A DNA stretch of 64,000 nt from Paenibacillus hexagrammi (GTDB lineage: Bacteria > Bacillota > Bacilli > Paenibacillales > NBRC-103111), in contig NZ_CP090978.1 in NCBI RefSeq assembly GCF_021513275.1, positions 248,001-312,000 of the forward strand, in the 5' to 3' direction. The notes under the pieces were generated by a model. That model was not told the DNA's origin. It worked only from the letters and a program-made list of their open reading frames with translations, and did not search any database. Shown here in pieces: positions 1 to 9,580 of the stretch. The position numbers and the translations under genes are program-made. Positions within the stretch are counted from its first letter, which is position 1. Every line of letters starts with the position of its first letter.

Positions 1-1
1 C

Positions 2-679
2 GACATGCTCAAGAGCAATCGGGTGGATGGCATTATTATGGGGAGCCACACGATCGATGTAAGGGAGTATATTCATCTAGGCAAGCCAATCGTGACCTTC
101 GACCGACGTATCGAAGCGATACCGTGTGTGTCTTCGGATAACTATCAAGGCGGGGTACTGGCAGCGGAGCACCTGGCAGCAAAAGGGTGCCGCAGCATTG
201 CTCATATCTGCGGCAATCTCAAGCTGGATATGCTCGGTAATCGCAGAACGGAAGGCTTTGTGGACTCCTTACGTAAGTATGGTCTGGAGCCGATTGTGGT
301 ACAGCTTGGAGCGGACGCATTTGATCCCGCTGAGCATGAACAAGTGGTGGGAAGTCTACTATCTGAACATCCGGAGGTCGACGGCCTATTCGTCAGCAGT
401 GACATGATCGCTTATCAGGTGATGAAAGTCTGTGCAGCCAAAGGGATTCGGATTCCTGAGCAGCTGCAGCTCATCGGTTACGATGACATCCCAATCTCGG
501 AGTGGATAACGCCGGGGCTTACGACGATTAAGCAGCCGATTGAGGAGATGAGCCGGTTAGCTTTCAATATCATAGAGAAGCTGATCGAAGGGGAGGGTGC
601 AGAACTGCCGCTGGAGCATGTGCTGCCTGTACGTCTGATCGAGCGTCAGACTACGAGGCAGCCGGGACTACTTGGGTAG
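2..679 (+). CDS. LacI/GalR-family regulator, C-terminal part (5' end outside window)
   Basis: The reading frame is open from the left edge, so the N-terminal DNA-binding helix-turn-helix is missing. The visible 226 residues are the periplasmic-binding-protein-like ligand domain of LacI/GalR regulators. Family signatures are the VDGIIMGS strand, the PIVTFDR segment, AAEHLAAKGCRSIAHICG, and the C-terminal LIGYDDIPISEWITPGLTTI segment followed by KQPIEEMSRLAFNIIEKLI. Such proteins normally repress sugar-utilisation genes and release DNA on binding a sugar. The effector cannot be read from this fragment, and no target operon is identifiable because its upstream neighbours are outside the window. 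Confidence 0.9.
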   Translation, partial: DMLKSNRVDGIIMGSHTIDVREYIHLGKPIVTFDRRIEAIPCVSSDNYQGGVLAAEHLAAKGCRSIAHICGNLKLDMLGNRRTEGFVDSLRKYGLEPIVVQLGADAFDPAEHEQVVGSLLSEHPEVDGLFVSSDMIAYQVMKVCAAKGIRIPEQLQLIGYDDIPISEWITPGLTTIKQPIEEMSRLAFNIIEKLIEGEGAELPLEHVLPVRLIERQTTRQPGLLG

Positions 680-711
680 GGGATGTTGTTTTCTGTTTAG
701 AGAGGATAGGG

Positions 712-1144
712 ATGTCAATGAATGGTCTAAGAATCTGCTTACTATTATTTTGTGTATGTGCAGCGTCAGGTTGTGCGGATACGGTAGGGGAAAAAGTGGA
801 TTCTCCTTTGAATTCCAATTCAATCCAACAAACGGTTACCCCAGGATTCAGCCGATATCTTAAAGTTAGTTGATTGGATTCAATCTGTTCAAGATGACAA
901 ACTAGAAATGCCACAATCGTTCAAGTCCCTATATTTGTTTATTATTACCTATAAAGCCGCGGTAGCAGAACCTAAAAAGTGTATCCTGTATCTTGAAGAT
1001 GAACAGGCAAATAAATATGCAAAATCGTTTTCCATGGTCCCGGAAGTATTCATGGACCAGTATGACGAACACGATATTCAAGCACTTGTTGATCGGATTG
1101 GCAAAGATAGTTGGTATACAATTAAATCGTCTCCATTTCTGTAG
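712..1144 (+). CDS. Small secreted lipoprotein, unknown function, frameshifted
   Basis: An ATG at 712 opens a lipoprotein signal peptide: a hydrophobic stretch (ICLLLFCVCAA) and the lipobox ASGC, so the mature protein would be lipid-anchored at Cys21. This frame stops at 871-873. The neighbouring frame is open from before that point and continues as SADILKLVDWIQSVQDDKLE then MPQSFKSLYLFI to the stop at 1144. One base change near the C run at about 835-840 joins the two parts into a protein of about 143 residues. I do not recognise the family. It lies 33 bases after the LacI-type gene and may be co-transcribed. The alternative is two unrelated small frames, which is less likely because the lipoprotein part would end abruptly. 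Confidence 0.5.
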
Positions 1145-1339
1145 TCTAGGGATTTACAGGCAGGAGAGTTTGTGCAAGCCACATTTAAGATGATTCCTGC
1201 TAGTATAGGAGTCATTTTTTTATTCTGGAAATCGACATCAGATCACAGTATGTAAGGTATTCATGAAGTTAACGTGAATGAGGAATAAAAAAATTCTAAT
1301 CCTGATACTATAACCTGAATCATACAATGGAGGGAAAAG

Positions 1340-2351
1340 ATGAAACCCGAGCATAAACCTCACAACATTGAGTTGACTTGCACAGAAATTGGGGGACTCT
1401 GGAGTATATACATCAAGGAAAGTATGGGTTTGTGTTTTCTGAGTTACTTTATGCATCACCTTCAGGATGAAGAAATAGTGCCGTTAGTAAAGGAAGCGTC
1501 ACAAATTTCAAAAAAACGCTTAGAACACATTAGGGAATTCTTTCTAAAAGAAAACTTTCCGATTCCAGCAGGATTTTCTGAGGGGGATGTAAACTTAGCG
1601 GCACCTCCGTTATTTCACGATGCCTTCTCGCTTAGTTTTATCTACATGATGAATCGCTTGGATATGATTAATTTCTCTTTTACAGCATCCAATAACGTCA
1701 GGCTTGATGTGCTTGATTTTTTTAAAGATTGTTTGCACACCTCAACCGAAATATTTGGCAAAGCGGTTAGATTAATGCTGGAAAAGGGTATCTATGATCG
1801 CCCGCCCAAAATGAATTACCCGAATAAGATTGAATATGTTGAAAAGGAATCATTTCTCGATGGAATGTTAGGCAAGAAAAGGCCGCTGAACGCCATTGAA
1901 TTGTCTGAGATTTTCTTCAATATTGAACGGAATTATTTCTCTGTTATTTTAATGCTTGGTTTCGCTCAAGTAATCGAAGACACGAAGCTGAAAGATTTTA
2001 TCAAACGGGGAAAAAATAAGCGAGAAGCAGATTTCACTTTTCAATGATTTATTAAAGGAAGAAGAACTGCTCGGAAATATTATGGTAAGTATGGAAGTCA
2101 CGGCTTCCACGGTATCGCCTTTTTCAGACAAACTGATCATGTCCATGATTATGACATTGAATGCTGTAGATATCGTACTGATTTCACATGCCTTGGCATT
2201 AGCTATGCGCGCTGACCTCATTGCACATTACAGTTCAATTGTAGGCGAAGTCATGTTATACGGAAAAGACTGTTATGATACTGTAGTTGCAAGGAGATGG
2301 CTAGAACAACCTCCATTAACAACGGATCGTAAACAATTGCTTAAAACCTAG
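1340..2351 (+). CDS. DUF3231 family protein, frameshifted
   Basis: The N-terminal part begins HNIELTCTEIGGLW and contains FMHHLQDEEIVPLVKEA, the typical opening of Bacillales DUF3231 proteins, which carry two copies of a helical-bundle domain. The first frame ends at 2047. The second copy continues in another frame as RGKISEKQISLFNDLLKEEE then LLGNIMVSMEVTASTVSPFS, ending at 2351. Removing one A from the A6 run at 2011-2016 restores a single protein of about 337 residues, the usual family length. The second repeat starts with the same kind of segment as the first. The biochemical role of DUF3231 is not established. A terminator follows at 2424-2461. Confidence 0.75.
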
Positions 2352-2423
2352 CCTTCTTACGCTTACTGTCGTTCCCTCGATTCCTTTAGAAATTCTATAG
2401 CAACAGCGTTATTTAACCATATA

Positions 2424-2461
2424 GTCGTCTTTTCTACTTTTAAACGGGAAGACGGCTTTTT
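2424..2461 (+). terminator. Rho-independent terminator after the DUF3231 gene
   Basis: The arm GTCGTCTT (2424-2431) pairs with AAGACGGC (2449-2456) with one G-U pair, and a run of five T follows directly. Confidence 0.65.
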
Positions 2462-2758
2462 CATACCCACTGCATAGGGGTTGTCCCTATCCTCCAAAGG
2501 TCTGTGCAATGCCCCGCTCGTTTCATCGAGCACCTCACTTCAAGCCCATTTGCCTCAAAGATCTTTTGGTGTTCGCCTTGTTCATATCCATTTTTCTACA
2601 GGATACAAAAAGGTACCCGCAACTAAACACTTTCTTTGTAGTGTCTAGTAGCTGGGTACCCGTTTACCGCCAAGATCCTTGTTTTTGACCTATAATCCTA
2701 TGGAGAAATGCTTAAAGCGTTTACTTGTGGGACACCCTCATTGTACTGTTCACTGTCC
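2462..2758. other. Intergenic region with an imperfect palindrome
   Basis: No gene is visible in this stretch between the DUF3231 terminator and the chitinase stop. It holds an imperfect inverted repeat, GGTACCCGCAACTAAACACT at about 2612-2631 facing GTGTCTAGTAGCTGGGTACC at 2641-2660. This could act as a terminator for the chitinase mRNA read on the minus strand, but there is no clear T run. A short stem ATAGGGG/CCCTAT lies near 2475-2491. TGGGACACCCTCA at 2728-2740 shares 12 bases, inverted, with the palindrome at 54938-54984. Confidence 0.4.
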
Positions 2759-4831
2759 CTAAGGCAGCAACCCCTGCTTCACAATGGTTTGCAGCGTTTT
2801 GTTGCGGTCGCCGCTGACTTCCCAGGACATCGCGCCGCCTAGTCCTTTGGACTTGATATAGTCGATCTTGGCTTGGATGGATTGCTCGTCATCGTAAGAG
2901 ATATAAGTGCCGCCGCTAGGATTGTATAAGTACGGAGTCTTGGTTACGCTGTTCCAATAACGGGTATAGCCGTTTTTGTTGATGTAATTGGCCTGCAGGT
3001 CGTTGAAGTCATAAGAGCCTTTCTCCCAAGTGCCTGTTTGCGAAACCCCTGTGCATGTCTGGTACTGCCCGCCGTTTGCGTTGGCGCAGCCGCTCCAGCC
3101 GCGTCCGTAATAGGGCAAGCCGAGAATCAGCTTGGAAGCGGGCACTCCTGCGTTAAGGAAGGATGTTACCGATTTATCAACATTGAAATTCGTAGGATCC
3201 GGATTCGGGTCAGCTGGGTCGTAGTAGAGCGGAGCGTTTTGTCCGGACTTCGCATCCCAACTGCCGTGATAGTCGTAGCTCATCAGGTTGATCCAATCTA
3301 GAGAAGCAGCCATATTTCCTAACTGGGTATTGGAAACGTAGCTAGGTCCAGCGCCTGCCGCAATGGTCAGGTAGTAATGCTTGCCGTCCGCCGCTCCTGC
3401 GGTATCTAATTCGGCGCGGATTGCTTGCAGCAGCAGTACGTAGTTCTGCTTGTCGGCTGTGCGGTAGCTGTTGCCCGCGAGGCCGCCGCTCACCGGATAT
3501 TCCCAGTCCAGGTCGACGCCGTCGAACTGATACTTTTTAATGAAAGCAACGGCCGATTTCGCGAATGTCGTTCGCGTGGCCGGGTCACTGGCTACATCGG
3601 AGAAGCGGTTCGACCATGTCCAGCCGCCTACGGAGATGATCGTTTTGAGGTTCGGGTTGGCTTGCTTTAATTTGACCAGCTGATTAAAGCTGCCCTTGAT
3701 GGGCGTATCCCACGTATCGCCTGTATAGGACATGCCGGTATCGGCCCATGTATCGCCTTGCACGATCGTGCCGTTCGGCACGCTGATATTGCCGGTTTCG
3801 TCCGCGCAGGCCCACGTCTGCGGGTTCGGTCCGGTAGGGTCGGGGTTGCCGTGCACACCGTTCCAGCATATATCGGCAAAGGCGTAATTAATGACGTTGA
3901 CCTTGGTCGCGTCGATGTCAGGAACTTTGAACCCGCGGCCATAGACGGCCCACTCGGGATAGTAGGTGACGACCTTGTTGCCGGTCAACGTGCCGCCGCC
4001 CCCGCCACCACCGCCGGAGCCGGTGAGCGTCGTGATTGTCACTGCGCTGCTGGCAGCAGATACGTTGCCTGCAGCATCTTTGGCTTTGACTGTAAAGGTA
4101 TAGGTTGTATTCGCCGTCAGTCCTGTGACGGTAAACGAAGTTCCCGAAGTAGTACCTGCGAGAGCAGTACCTCTATATAGGTCATATCCCGTTACACCTA
4201 CATTGTCGGTGGATGCACTCCAGGACAAGGTAACTGAGCTGCTCGTCACCGAGGAGGAGTTTACGTTAGCGGGCGAGGATGGTGGCTGCGTATCGCCTGC
4301 GGCTGCAGACGTAGTGCCTGTGACAGCAGCACTGGCTGCCGAGACATTGCCTGCGGCATCCTTGGCTTTCACAGTGAAGGAGTAGGAAGTGCCTGCCGTT
4401 AATCCTGTGACGGTAAACGAAGTGCCGGAAGCAGAACCGGCGAGGGCTGTTCCCCTGTATACGTCATAGCCCGTAACACCTACATTGTCCGTAGAAGCAT
4501 TCCAGGATAGAGAAATGGAAGTCGTTGTAACGGAGGTCACGTGTACATTGGAGGGAACGGAAGGAGCCTGAGTATCGGGCGTGCCGCCTCCGCCTCCGCC
4601 GCTGAGCTTCTGCCACAACGCCGGGACGTTAGGCGGTTCCCAACCCGTTAATGACGTATGCGACTGAATACAGCTGTAATCGGAGCCTCCGTAGGAGACA
4701 ATATCCCCCACATGGTAGCTCGTATTCGGCGCCCAGGCTGTTGCGGCCAAAGAAGTGATCGGCACCATGGCAAAAACCAGCAGGAAGGTGAGCACTAGAG
4801 CGAACATTCGCTTACGGGATCGGTTCATCAA
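2759..4831 (-). CDS. Secreted GH18 chitinase with chitin-binding and FN3 modules
   Basis: This is a 690-residue extracellular endochitinase-type enzyme. In order it has a signal peptide (about 1-30, ending SLAA), a CBM5/12 chitin-binding module (31-77, with aromatic WAPNTSYHVGDIVSYGG and WEPPNVPALWQ), a Gly-rich linker, two FN3 domains (about 88-175 and 182-270), a second Gly linker and the GH18 barrel (about 285-690). The barrel shows the SVGGW strand (400-404) and the catalytic DGVDLDWE motif, with Glu444 as proton donor and Asp440/Asp442 as assisting residues. The substrate-binding MSYDYHG segment is at 517-523. The two FN3 repeats are nearly identical, which suggests recent duplication. 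The module order resembles ChiD-type chitinases of bacilli. It stands alone, with no neighbouring chitin genes. Confidence 0.95.
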   Translation of the reverse strand: MMNRSRKRMFALVLTFLLVFAMVPITSLAATAWAPNTSYHVGDIVSYGGSDYSCIQSHTSLTGWEPPNVPALWQKLSGGGGGGTPDTQAPSVPSNVHVTSVTTTSISLSWNASTDNVGVTGYDVYRGTALAGSASGTSFTVTGLTAGTSYSFTVKAKDAAGNVSAASAAVTGTTSAAAGDTQPPSSPANVNSSSVTSSSVTLSWSASTDNVGVTGYDLYRGTALAGTTSGTSFTVTGLTANTTYTFTVKAKDAAGNVSAASSAVTITTLTGSGGGGGGGGTLTGNKVVTYYPEWAVYGRGFKVPDIDATKVNVINYAFADICWNGVHGNPDPTGPNPQTWACADETGNISVPNGTIVQGDTWADTGMSYTGDTWDTPIKGSFNQLVKLKQANPNLKTIISVGGWTWSNRFSDVASDPATRTTFAKSAVAFIKKYQFDGVDLDWEYPVSGGLAGNSYRTADKQNYVLLLQAIRAELDTAGAADGKHYYLTIAAGAGPSYVSNTQLGNMAASLDWINLMSYDYHGSWDAKSGQNAPLYYDPADPNPDPTNFNVDKSVTSFLNAGVPASKLILGLPYYGRGWSGCANANGGQYQTCTGVSQTGTWEKGSYDFNDLQANYINKNGYTRYWNSVTKTPYLYNPSGGTYISYDDEQSIQAKIDYIKSKGLGGAMSWEVSGDRNKTLQTIVKQGLLP

Positions 4832-5118
4832 TTCTACCTCTTTTCGTATAAGATGGTTTGCGTCTGCGTATCCGGATGAGAATTGCAGGCCAGAATGATT
4901 GATGCCCTCAGAATTAGCCTCCTTTCTGCACGAAATGATCTTACTACTTCATTATCGAATGATTTAGAAATTTCTGGAACGGATAATATTCGCTAAGGCT
5001 GGGATAATTTTCTTTAACCAATGGTAAATAAGGACAAGCCCTTCTCTCTTGCGGGAATCTACTATTTTGACTACAGTCCATGATAAGAACTTGCTTGGGG
5101 AGTTAAGGAACGGGAGAG
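4832..5118. other. Divergent intergenic region, chitinase / kinase
   Basis: The 287 bases between two divergent starts must hold the chitinase promoter (minus) and the start of the fructan locus (plus). I could not assign a convincing -35/-10 pair, a cre site or a strong hairpin here. Confidence 0.3.
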
Positions 5119-6941
5119 ATGATCATGAGGACATTCATTCGATATTATTCAGGTATGAGTTTGAGGATGCGGCTGACGGTATCTTATATCGTTCTGATTG
5201 CCGTCTCGATGACAGTGCTTGGCGTAGGCTACTATGTGAAGAGCTCGCAGGTCATTTTGCAGAATGCAAGCAGTACGCTTCTAGGCTTGGTCAAAAGCAG
5301 CAATCAATCGCTGGATGCTAAATTTGCAAGCGTAGAGCAGAGCGCAATCACAATGCACTTGGATGAGGATTTATACGACTTATTCAACACGACCGATTTA
5401 CAGAAGAGGTATCTGGACTATGAAACGGACCGGAAGATAACGAGGATCTTGCAAAAATATTTTCCGACCTCGGAGGACGTATTTTCGGTCAATTTGGCTA
5501 CGAAAGACTATACCTTCGGAGGAAATCCGAATTTTTGGATACCCAAAAAGATTTCTCCTTCTCCGCTACGGACACCTATCAGACAGGGCTTCACTCCGTG
5601 GACCACACGACATGGATTCCTACCTATAACCTGCTGGAAAAATACTTCTCCTCCTCGGCCGTTGCCAGCACGAAGGATCAATATGTGTTTACCGCAACGC
5701 GGCTGATCAATCTATCGCGAGTCACGAACAATCTGCTCAGACCCATGGATAAGGATGCGGAGCGACCGATTTTACTTGTCAACTTTCAGGAGTCGATGAT
5801 CACCCGCGCTTTTAAGGAAAGTCTTACGGTAAAAGACTCTTATTACTACGTATTTACCCAGGACGGAGAGGTCGTGTCCACTTCCGATCATGCGGCTTCG
5901 AAGCCGATAACCTCTGAGTGGCTCGCCAATGTTTTGGCGAAGAAGAGCGGCACTGAATATGTGCGGGTGAACGGGCAGAAGATGGTGGTATGCTTTGACC
6001 GAATTCCTACGACAGGCTGGTTGTCCGCGGTCTTTATTCCTTATGACAATTTGCTGGCGACCGTGCCGAATATGTTCAGCTACACGCTGTATTCCACGAT
6101 CTTGATTCTGGTGCTTTCGGTGGTGCTGGCTTCTTTATTCTCAAGCCGGATTACGATGCCGCTAAAGAAGCTGCTGTGGGGAATCAAACAGATCGGCGAG
6201 GGGAATTTTAACACCAGAATTGAGACTCAGGGCACGAGCGAAGTGAATCTCATTATCCATAAATTTAATCAGATGAACGATAAAATTCAGACCTTGATTG
6301 TGCAGAACTATGAGACACACATGAAAGAAATGGAGGCAGAGCTCAAGGCGCTTAATTTTCAATTCAATCCGCATTTCTTGTACAACACGCTCAACATCAT
6401 CAATTATTTGGCTATCGAGAACAAGCAGACGGTCATTAGCAATATGCTGGTGGAATTGTCGGAGATGCTGGAATACACCGCCAAAAAATCCGGCGAGGTC
6501 GCCTTCAGCGAAGACGTCAAGTATTTGCAAAATTACGATTACATCATGCGACAGCGCTTTGAGGACAAGTTCCAAATTGAATATCAGTTGGATGCGGAGC
6601 TGAACCGGTATACGGTGCCGAAGTTTTTCCTGCAGCCCTTTATCGAGAATGCGCTGATTCACGGCCTTGAAGATCGGGAAGAGGGAGGGTGGATTCGCGT
6701 GTCGGGGAGACTTAAGGATGGACTGCGCGTCTTCACGATTGAGGATAACGGCAAAGGCATGGATGAGGCGACAATCGCCCGTGTTCTGACCATTGCGGAA
6801 GATACGGCAAGCATGAGCAAATCGATCGGCATCGAGAATGTGAACAAGCGCGTGAAGCTCATCTATGGGCAAGAGTATGGCGTGAAGGTCGAATCCAAGC
6901 TGAATGTAGGTACGAAAATTACCATTACGCTGCCTGGATGA
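5119..6941 (+). CDS. YesM-type sensor histidine kinase, frameshifted
   Basis: This is a membrane kinase of about 607 residues that likely senses extracellular sugar or the loaded binding protein and phosphorylates the AraC-type regulator at 11954-13575. It has a first membrane segment (about residues 15-37), a large extracellular sensor part, a second segment near nt 6075-6135 (TILILVLSVVLASLF) and a HAMP linker. The His_kinase motif FQFNPHFLYNTLNIINYLA follows, with the phospho-His near residue 417, then an HATPase domain (IENALIHGL, DNGKGMD, GIGIENVNKR-like). The N-terminal frame runs 5119-5706 and the rest continues from about 5535. One extra base in the T5 run (5532-5536) or A5 run (5544-5548) restores GGNPNF-DFSFSATDTYQT. 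A second ATG at 5125 has the better-spaced GGAGAG. Confidence 0.85.
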
Positions 6942-7147
6942 TAGCGTGAACGGGAGTGACAAACGATGGGAGAAAGCAGCATGGATTCCCTCCGCTATAG
7001 GAGCGTGAGCTTCATGGAGTGGATGTAAGCCATTTTCTGCGGAGACTTCTATATGTGCATGGAATCACTTATGTAAGGGTTTTCTGTGCAAAAGTCCACC
7101 ATTTCACGTTTTTTAGAGTAGGATCGGCCGCTGCCGACACGTTATGA

Positions 7148-7161
7148 TGAAAGCGTAAACA
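7148..7161 (+). promoter_or_regulatory. Candidate cre (CcpA) site before the sugar-binding protein gene
   Basis: TGAAAGCGTAAACA matches the cre consensus TGWAARCGYTWNCW at 13 of 14 positions. It lies 25 bases before the TTG start of the binding-protein gene, where CcpA binding would give carbon catabolite repression of the fructan operon. This is a consensus match only. Confidence 0.55.
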
Positions 7162-7186
7162 AGAAAACGTGCTTGGAGGGGTTCAC

Positions 7187-8494
7187 TTGAAAAAGAACAT
7201 AACAACAGTAACGGGTTTGATTGCGATATCCTTGCTAGCCGGCTGCTCCACAGGCGGACAGACGAATTCAGCGCCTGCTTCCGGTGACAACAACCAGAGT
7301 GGACAGAAAGAAATTGAAATCACGTACTGGAGACCGCAAGCGAGCGGACCAGAGGATGAATTTTACGTAAGACGTGTGGATGAGTTCAATAAAGCCCATC
7401 AAGGCCAAATCAAACTGACGATGGAGCCGATTACACGCGGTAATTCCTTTGCTTACGAGGACAAAATCAATGCTGCCGTAGCATCCCATACACTTCCTGA
7501 CGTGGTGTCGATGGACGGACCGAACGTAGCCAACTATGCGGCGTCCAACATTGTGATCCCGCTTGATGAGTACTTCACCAAAGAGGATATGAACGATTTC
7601 GTTCCTTCCATCGTTCAGCAGGGAACGTATCAGAATAAGTTCTATGCGGCTGGATTAGCGGAATCTTCCGTTGTCTTATTTTATAACAAAAAGATTATGA
7701 AGCAGTACGGCATCGAGCCTCCGACGAAGATGGAAGATGCTTGGACGTGGGATCAGTGGTACGACGTTATGAAGAAGACATCCAAGGATGATGTGTTCGG
7801 CACCAACATGATTAATGACAAGGGCGAATGGATGACCTATGCGTTCGAGCAAATGTGGATTTCCGCGGGAACGGACATCGTGAACAAGGAGGGCACGGAG
7901 GCGCAGGGCTGGGTGAACAGCGACAAGGGCGTGGAAGCCGCGAAATTCCTTCAGAAGATGGCGAATGATAAATTGTTCAACATCGATCCGAAGCCGACCG
8001 AGTTCGAGGAAGGCAAAGCCGCTACGAAGCTGGGCGGACCGTGGAACATTCCCGGATTCAAGAACTACCCGGATCTGGAATGGGGCATCACGTACTTCCC
8101 TAAGAGCCCTGGCGGCAATCTGACAGCTCCATCCGGCAGCTGGGCGATCGGCGTATCGGCGGACAGCAAGCATCCGAAAGAAGCCGCGGAGGTTGTGAAA
8201 TGGATGACGAACAAAGACAGCTCTGCGCAGCTTGCCAAAGCGATCAGCATGCCGGCGAGCAGAAAGTCAGCGTATGACAGTCTTCCGGAGTACAATGAGC
8301 TTCCTATGCGCATCATCAAAGAACAGGTTATCACTGTGTCCCATGCAAGACCTGTTACTCCGGCATATCCGGTACTGACTCAGAAATTCGCCGAAGCGCT
8401 GACCGACATTATGATGGGTGCCGAGGTGAAGAAGTCGCTGGATAATGTAGCATCATCGTTCGACGACGAGTTTAAGCGTAATTTCAGCAAGTAA
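7187..8494 (+). CDS. ABC transporter sugar-binding lipoprotein (fructan/sucrose locus)
   Basis: An extracellular solute-binding protein (family 1) delivers sugar to the two permeases that follow. I chose the TTG at 7187 because GGAGGGG at 7175-7181 is well placed for it and gives a clean lipoprotein signal, KKNITTVTGLIAISLLAGC. The longer GTG at 7169 would put the ribosome-binding site inside the gene. The mature protein begins with a Gly/Ser/Asn-rich linker, then the typical ITYWRPQASGPEDEFYVRRV strand and the C-lobe WAIGVSADSKHPKEAAEVVKWM. The GH32 enzyme and fructokinase downstream point to sucrose or short fructans as the cargo, but specificity is inferred from context. A hairpin at 8510-8574 separates it from the permeases. 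Confidence 0.9.
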   Translation: MKKNITTVTGLIAISLLAGCSTGGQTNSAPASGDNNQSGQKEIEITYWRPQASGPEDEFYVRRVDEFNKAHQGQIKLTMEPITRGNSFAYEDKINAAVASHTLPDVVSMDGPNVANYAASNIVIPLDEYFTKEDMNDFVPSIVQQGTYQNKFYAAGLAESSVVLFYNKKIMKQYGIEPPTKMEDAWTWDQWYDVMKKTSKDDVFGTNMINDKGEWMTYAFEQMWISAGTDIVNKEGTEAQGWVNSDKGVEAAKFLQKMANDKLFNIDPKPTEFEEGKAATKLGGPWNIPGFKNYPDLEWGITYFPKSPGGNLTAPSGSWAIGVSADSKHPKEAAEVVKWMTNKDSSAQLAKAISMPASRKSAYDSLPEYNELPMRIIKEQVITVSHARPVTPAYPVLTQKFAEALTDIMMGAEVKKSLDNVASSFDDEFKRNFSK

Positions 8495-8509
8495 TCCCTT
8501 GATAATCAT

Positions 8510-8574
8510 GAAATCCCGGCTGCCGTCATAGAGAACGGCACTTCACAAGAAGGTCGCGGCAGCCGCCGGATTTC
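8510..8574 (+). promoter_or_regulatory. Intercistronic hairpin after the binding-protein gene
   Basis: GAAATCCCGGCTGCCG (about 8510-8525) pairs with CGGCAGCCGCCGGATTTC (8557-8574) with small bulges. No T run follows, so it is more likely an mRNA-stabilising or partial-termination stem that keeps binding-protein mRNA above permease mRNA. A similar stem sits at the equivalent place in the second sugar operon (31313-31347). Confidence 0.55.
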
Positions 8575-8623
8575 GCGATTGCTTTCAGGATAGCTTTGAT
8601 CGGAGAGGAGTGATGATGGATCC

Positions 8624-9559
8624 ATGCAAAGCGTAAGTTCACAACAAGTTCAAGCACAGACGGGCTCCAAGAAGTCCAAGCTGTCGTCAATCGGGCTCCA
8701 GAAGCGAAGAGAATCCGTCACAGGCATTTCATTCGTTCTGCCGGCCGTCATCCTGCTGATTATCTTTTTGCTGCTGCCTTTTATGCTGGCGGTGGCGTTC
8801 GGATTTACCAAATTCAATTTACTTCGGCCTGATCAAATCAAATTTATCGGCTTCGACAATTATGTACTTCTGTTTCAAGATAAACTGTTTTATAAATCGC
8901 TGTATAACACGCTATATTTCACAATTATCGTCGTTCCGGTGCAATCGGCCGTGGCACTTATGCTTGCTTTGTTAGTCAATAACAGGTTGAAGATGAGAAA
9001 TGTGTTCCGGATCGCCTACTTCAGTCCGGTGATTACGTCGATGACGGTCATCGCCATCTTATGGATCTCCCTGTACAATCCCAATGAGGGATTAATCAAC
9101 TCGGCGCTGCACGCGCTGGGCATTCCGAAACAGCCGTTCCTGCGCAGCGCGGACCAGGCGATGAATTCCATCATCTTTATGTCCGTATGGCAAGCAGCCG
9201 GGTATCAAATGATGATTTTCCTAGCAGGCCTGCAAAGTATTCCGAAGGATCTCTATGAAGCCTCGGCGATGGATGGCGCGAATAGGCTGCAGCAGCTCAA
9301 ATATATCACCATTCCAAGCTTATACAATGTAATCGTATTCGTGTTAACCATCACAACGATTCAGGCAGTCAAGCTGTTCACTCAGCCTTATGTCATGACC
9401 AATGGTGGACCTGAGAATTCGACGAGGACGCTGGCGCTGCTCATTTACCAGCAGGGCTTCCAGTTCAGGAATGCAGGATACGCGTCCGCGGTATCGGTTA
9501 TTTTCTTCCTGCTTGTCGTGATCATTTCGTTTTCCATGAAAAAGTTTCTCAAAGACTGA
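8624..9559 (+). CDS. Sugar ABC transporter permease (MalF/UgpA type)
   Basis: This 311-residue inner-membrane permease has six predicted membrane helices, starting with ISFVLPAVILLIIFLLLPFM after a charged N-terminus. The ATPase-contact (EAA) loop reads YEASAMDGANRLQQLKYITI near residue 215, as in CUT1 sugar permeases. It follows the binding-protein gene and is followed by its partner permease after 21 bases. No ATPase gene is nearby, so a shared MsmX-type ATPase encoded elsewhere probably powers transport, as is common for CUT1 systems of bacilli. Confidence 0.92.
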   Translation: MQSVSSQQVQAQTGSKKSKLSSIGLQKRRESVTGISFVLPAVILLIIFLLLPFMLAVAFGFTKFNLLRPDQIKFIGFDNYVLLFQDKLFYKSLYNTLYFTIIVVPVQSAVALMLALLVNNRLKMRNVFRIAYFSPVITSMTVIAILWISLYNPNEGLINSALHALGIPKQPFLRSADQAMNSIIFMSVWQAAGYQMMIFLAGLQSIPKDLYEASAMDGANRLQQLKYITIPSLYNVIVFVLTITTIQAVKLFTQPYVMTNGGPENSTRTLALLIYQQGFQFRNAGYASAVSVIFFLLVVIISFSMKKFLKD

Positions 9560-9580
9560 TGACAAGAAGGTGATGAGCTC

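Noticed and set aside
3667..4385. Several open frames on both strands within the chitinase gene
   Set aside because: They are shadows of the GC-rich, repetitive FN3 and linker coding DNA.
6162..6962. Long open frame antisense to the YesM-type kinase
   Set aside because: It lies over a kinase with clear motifs and shows no features of its own.
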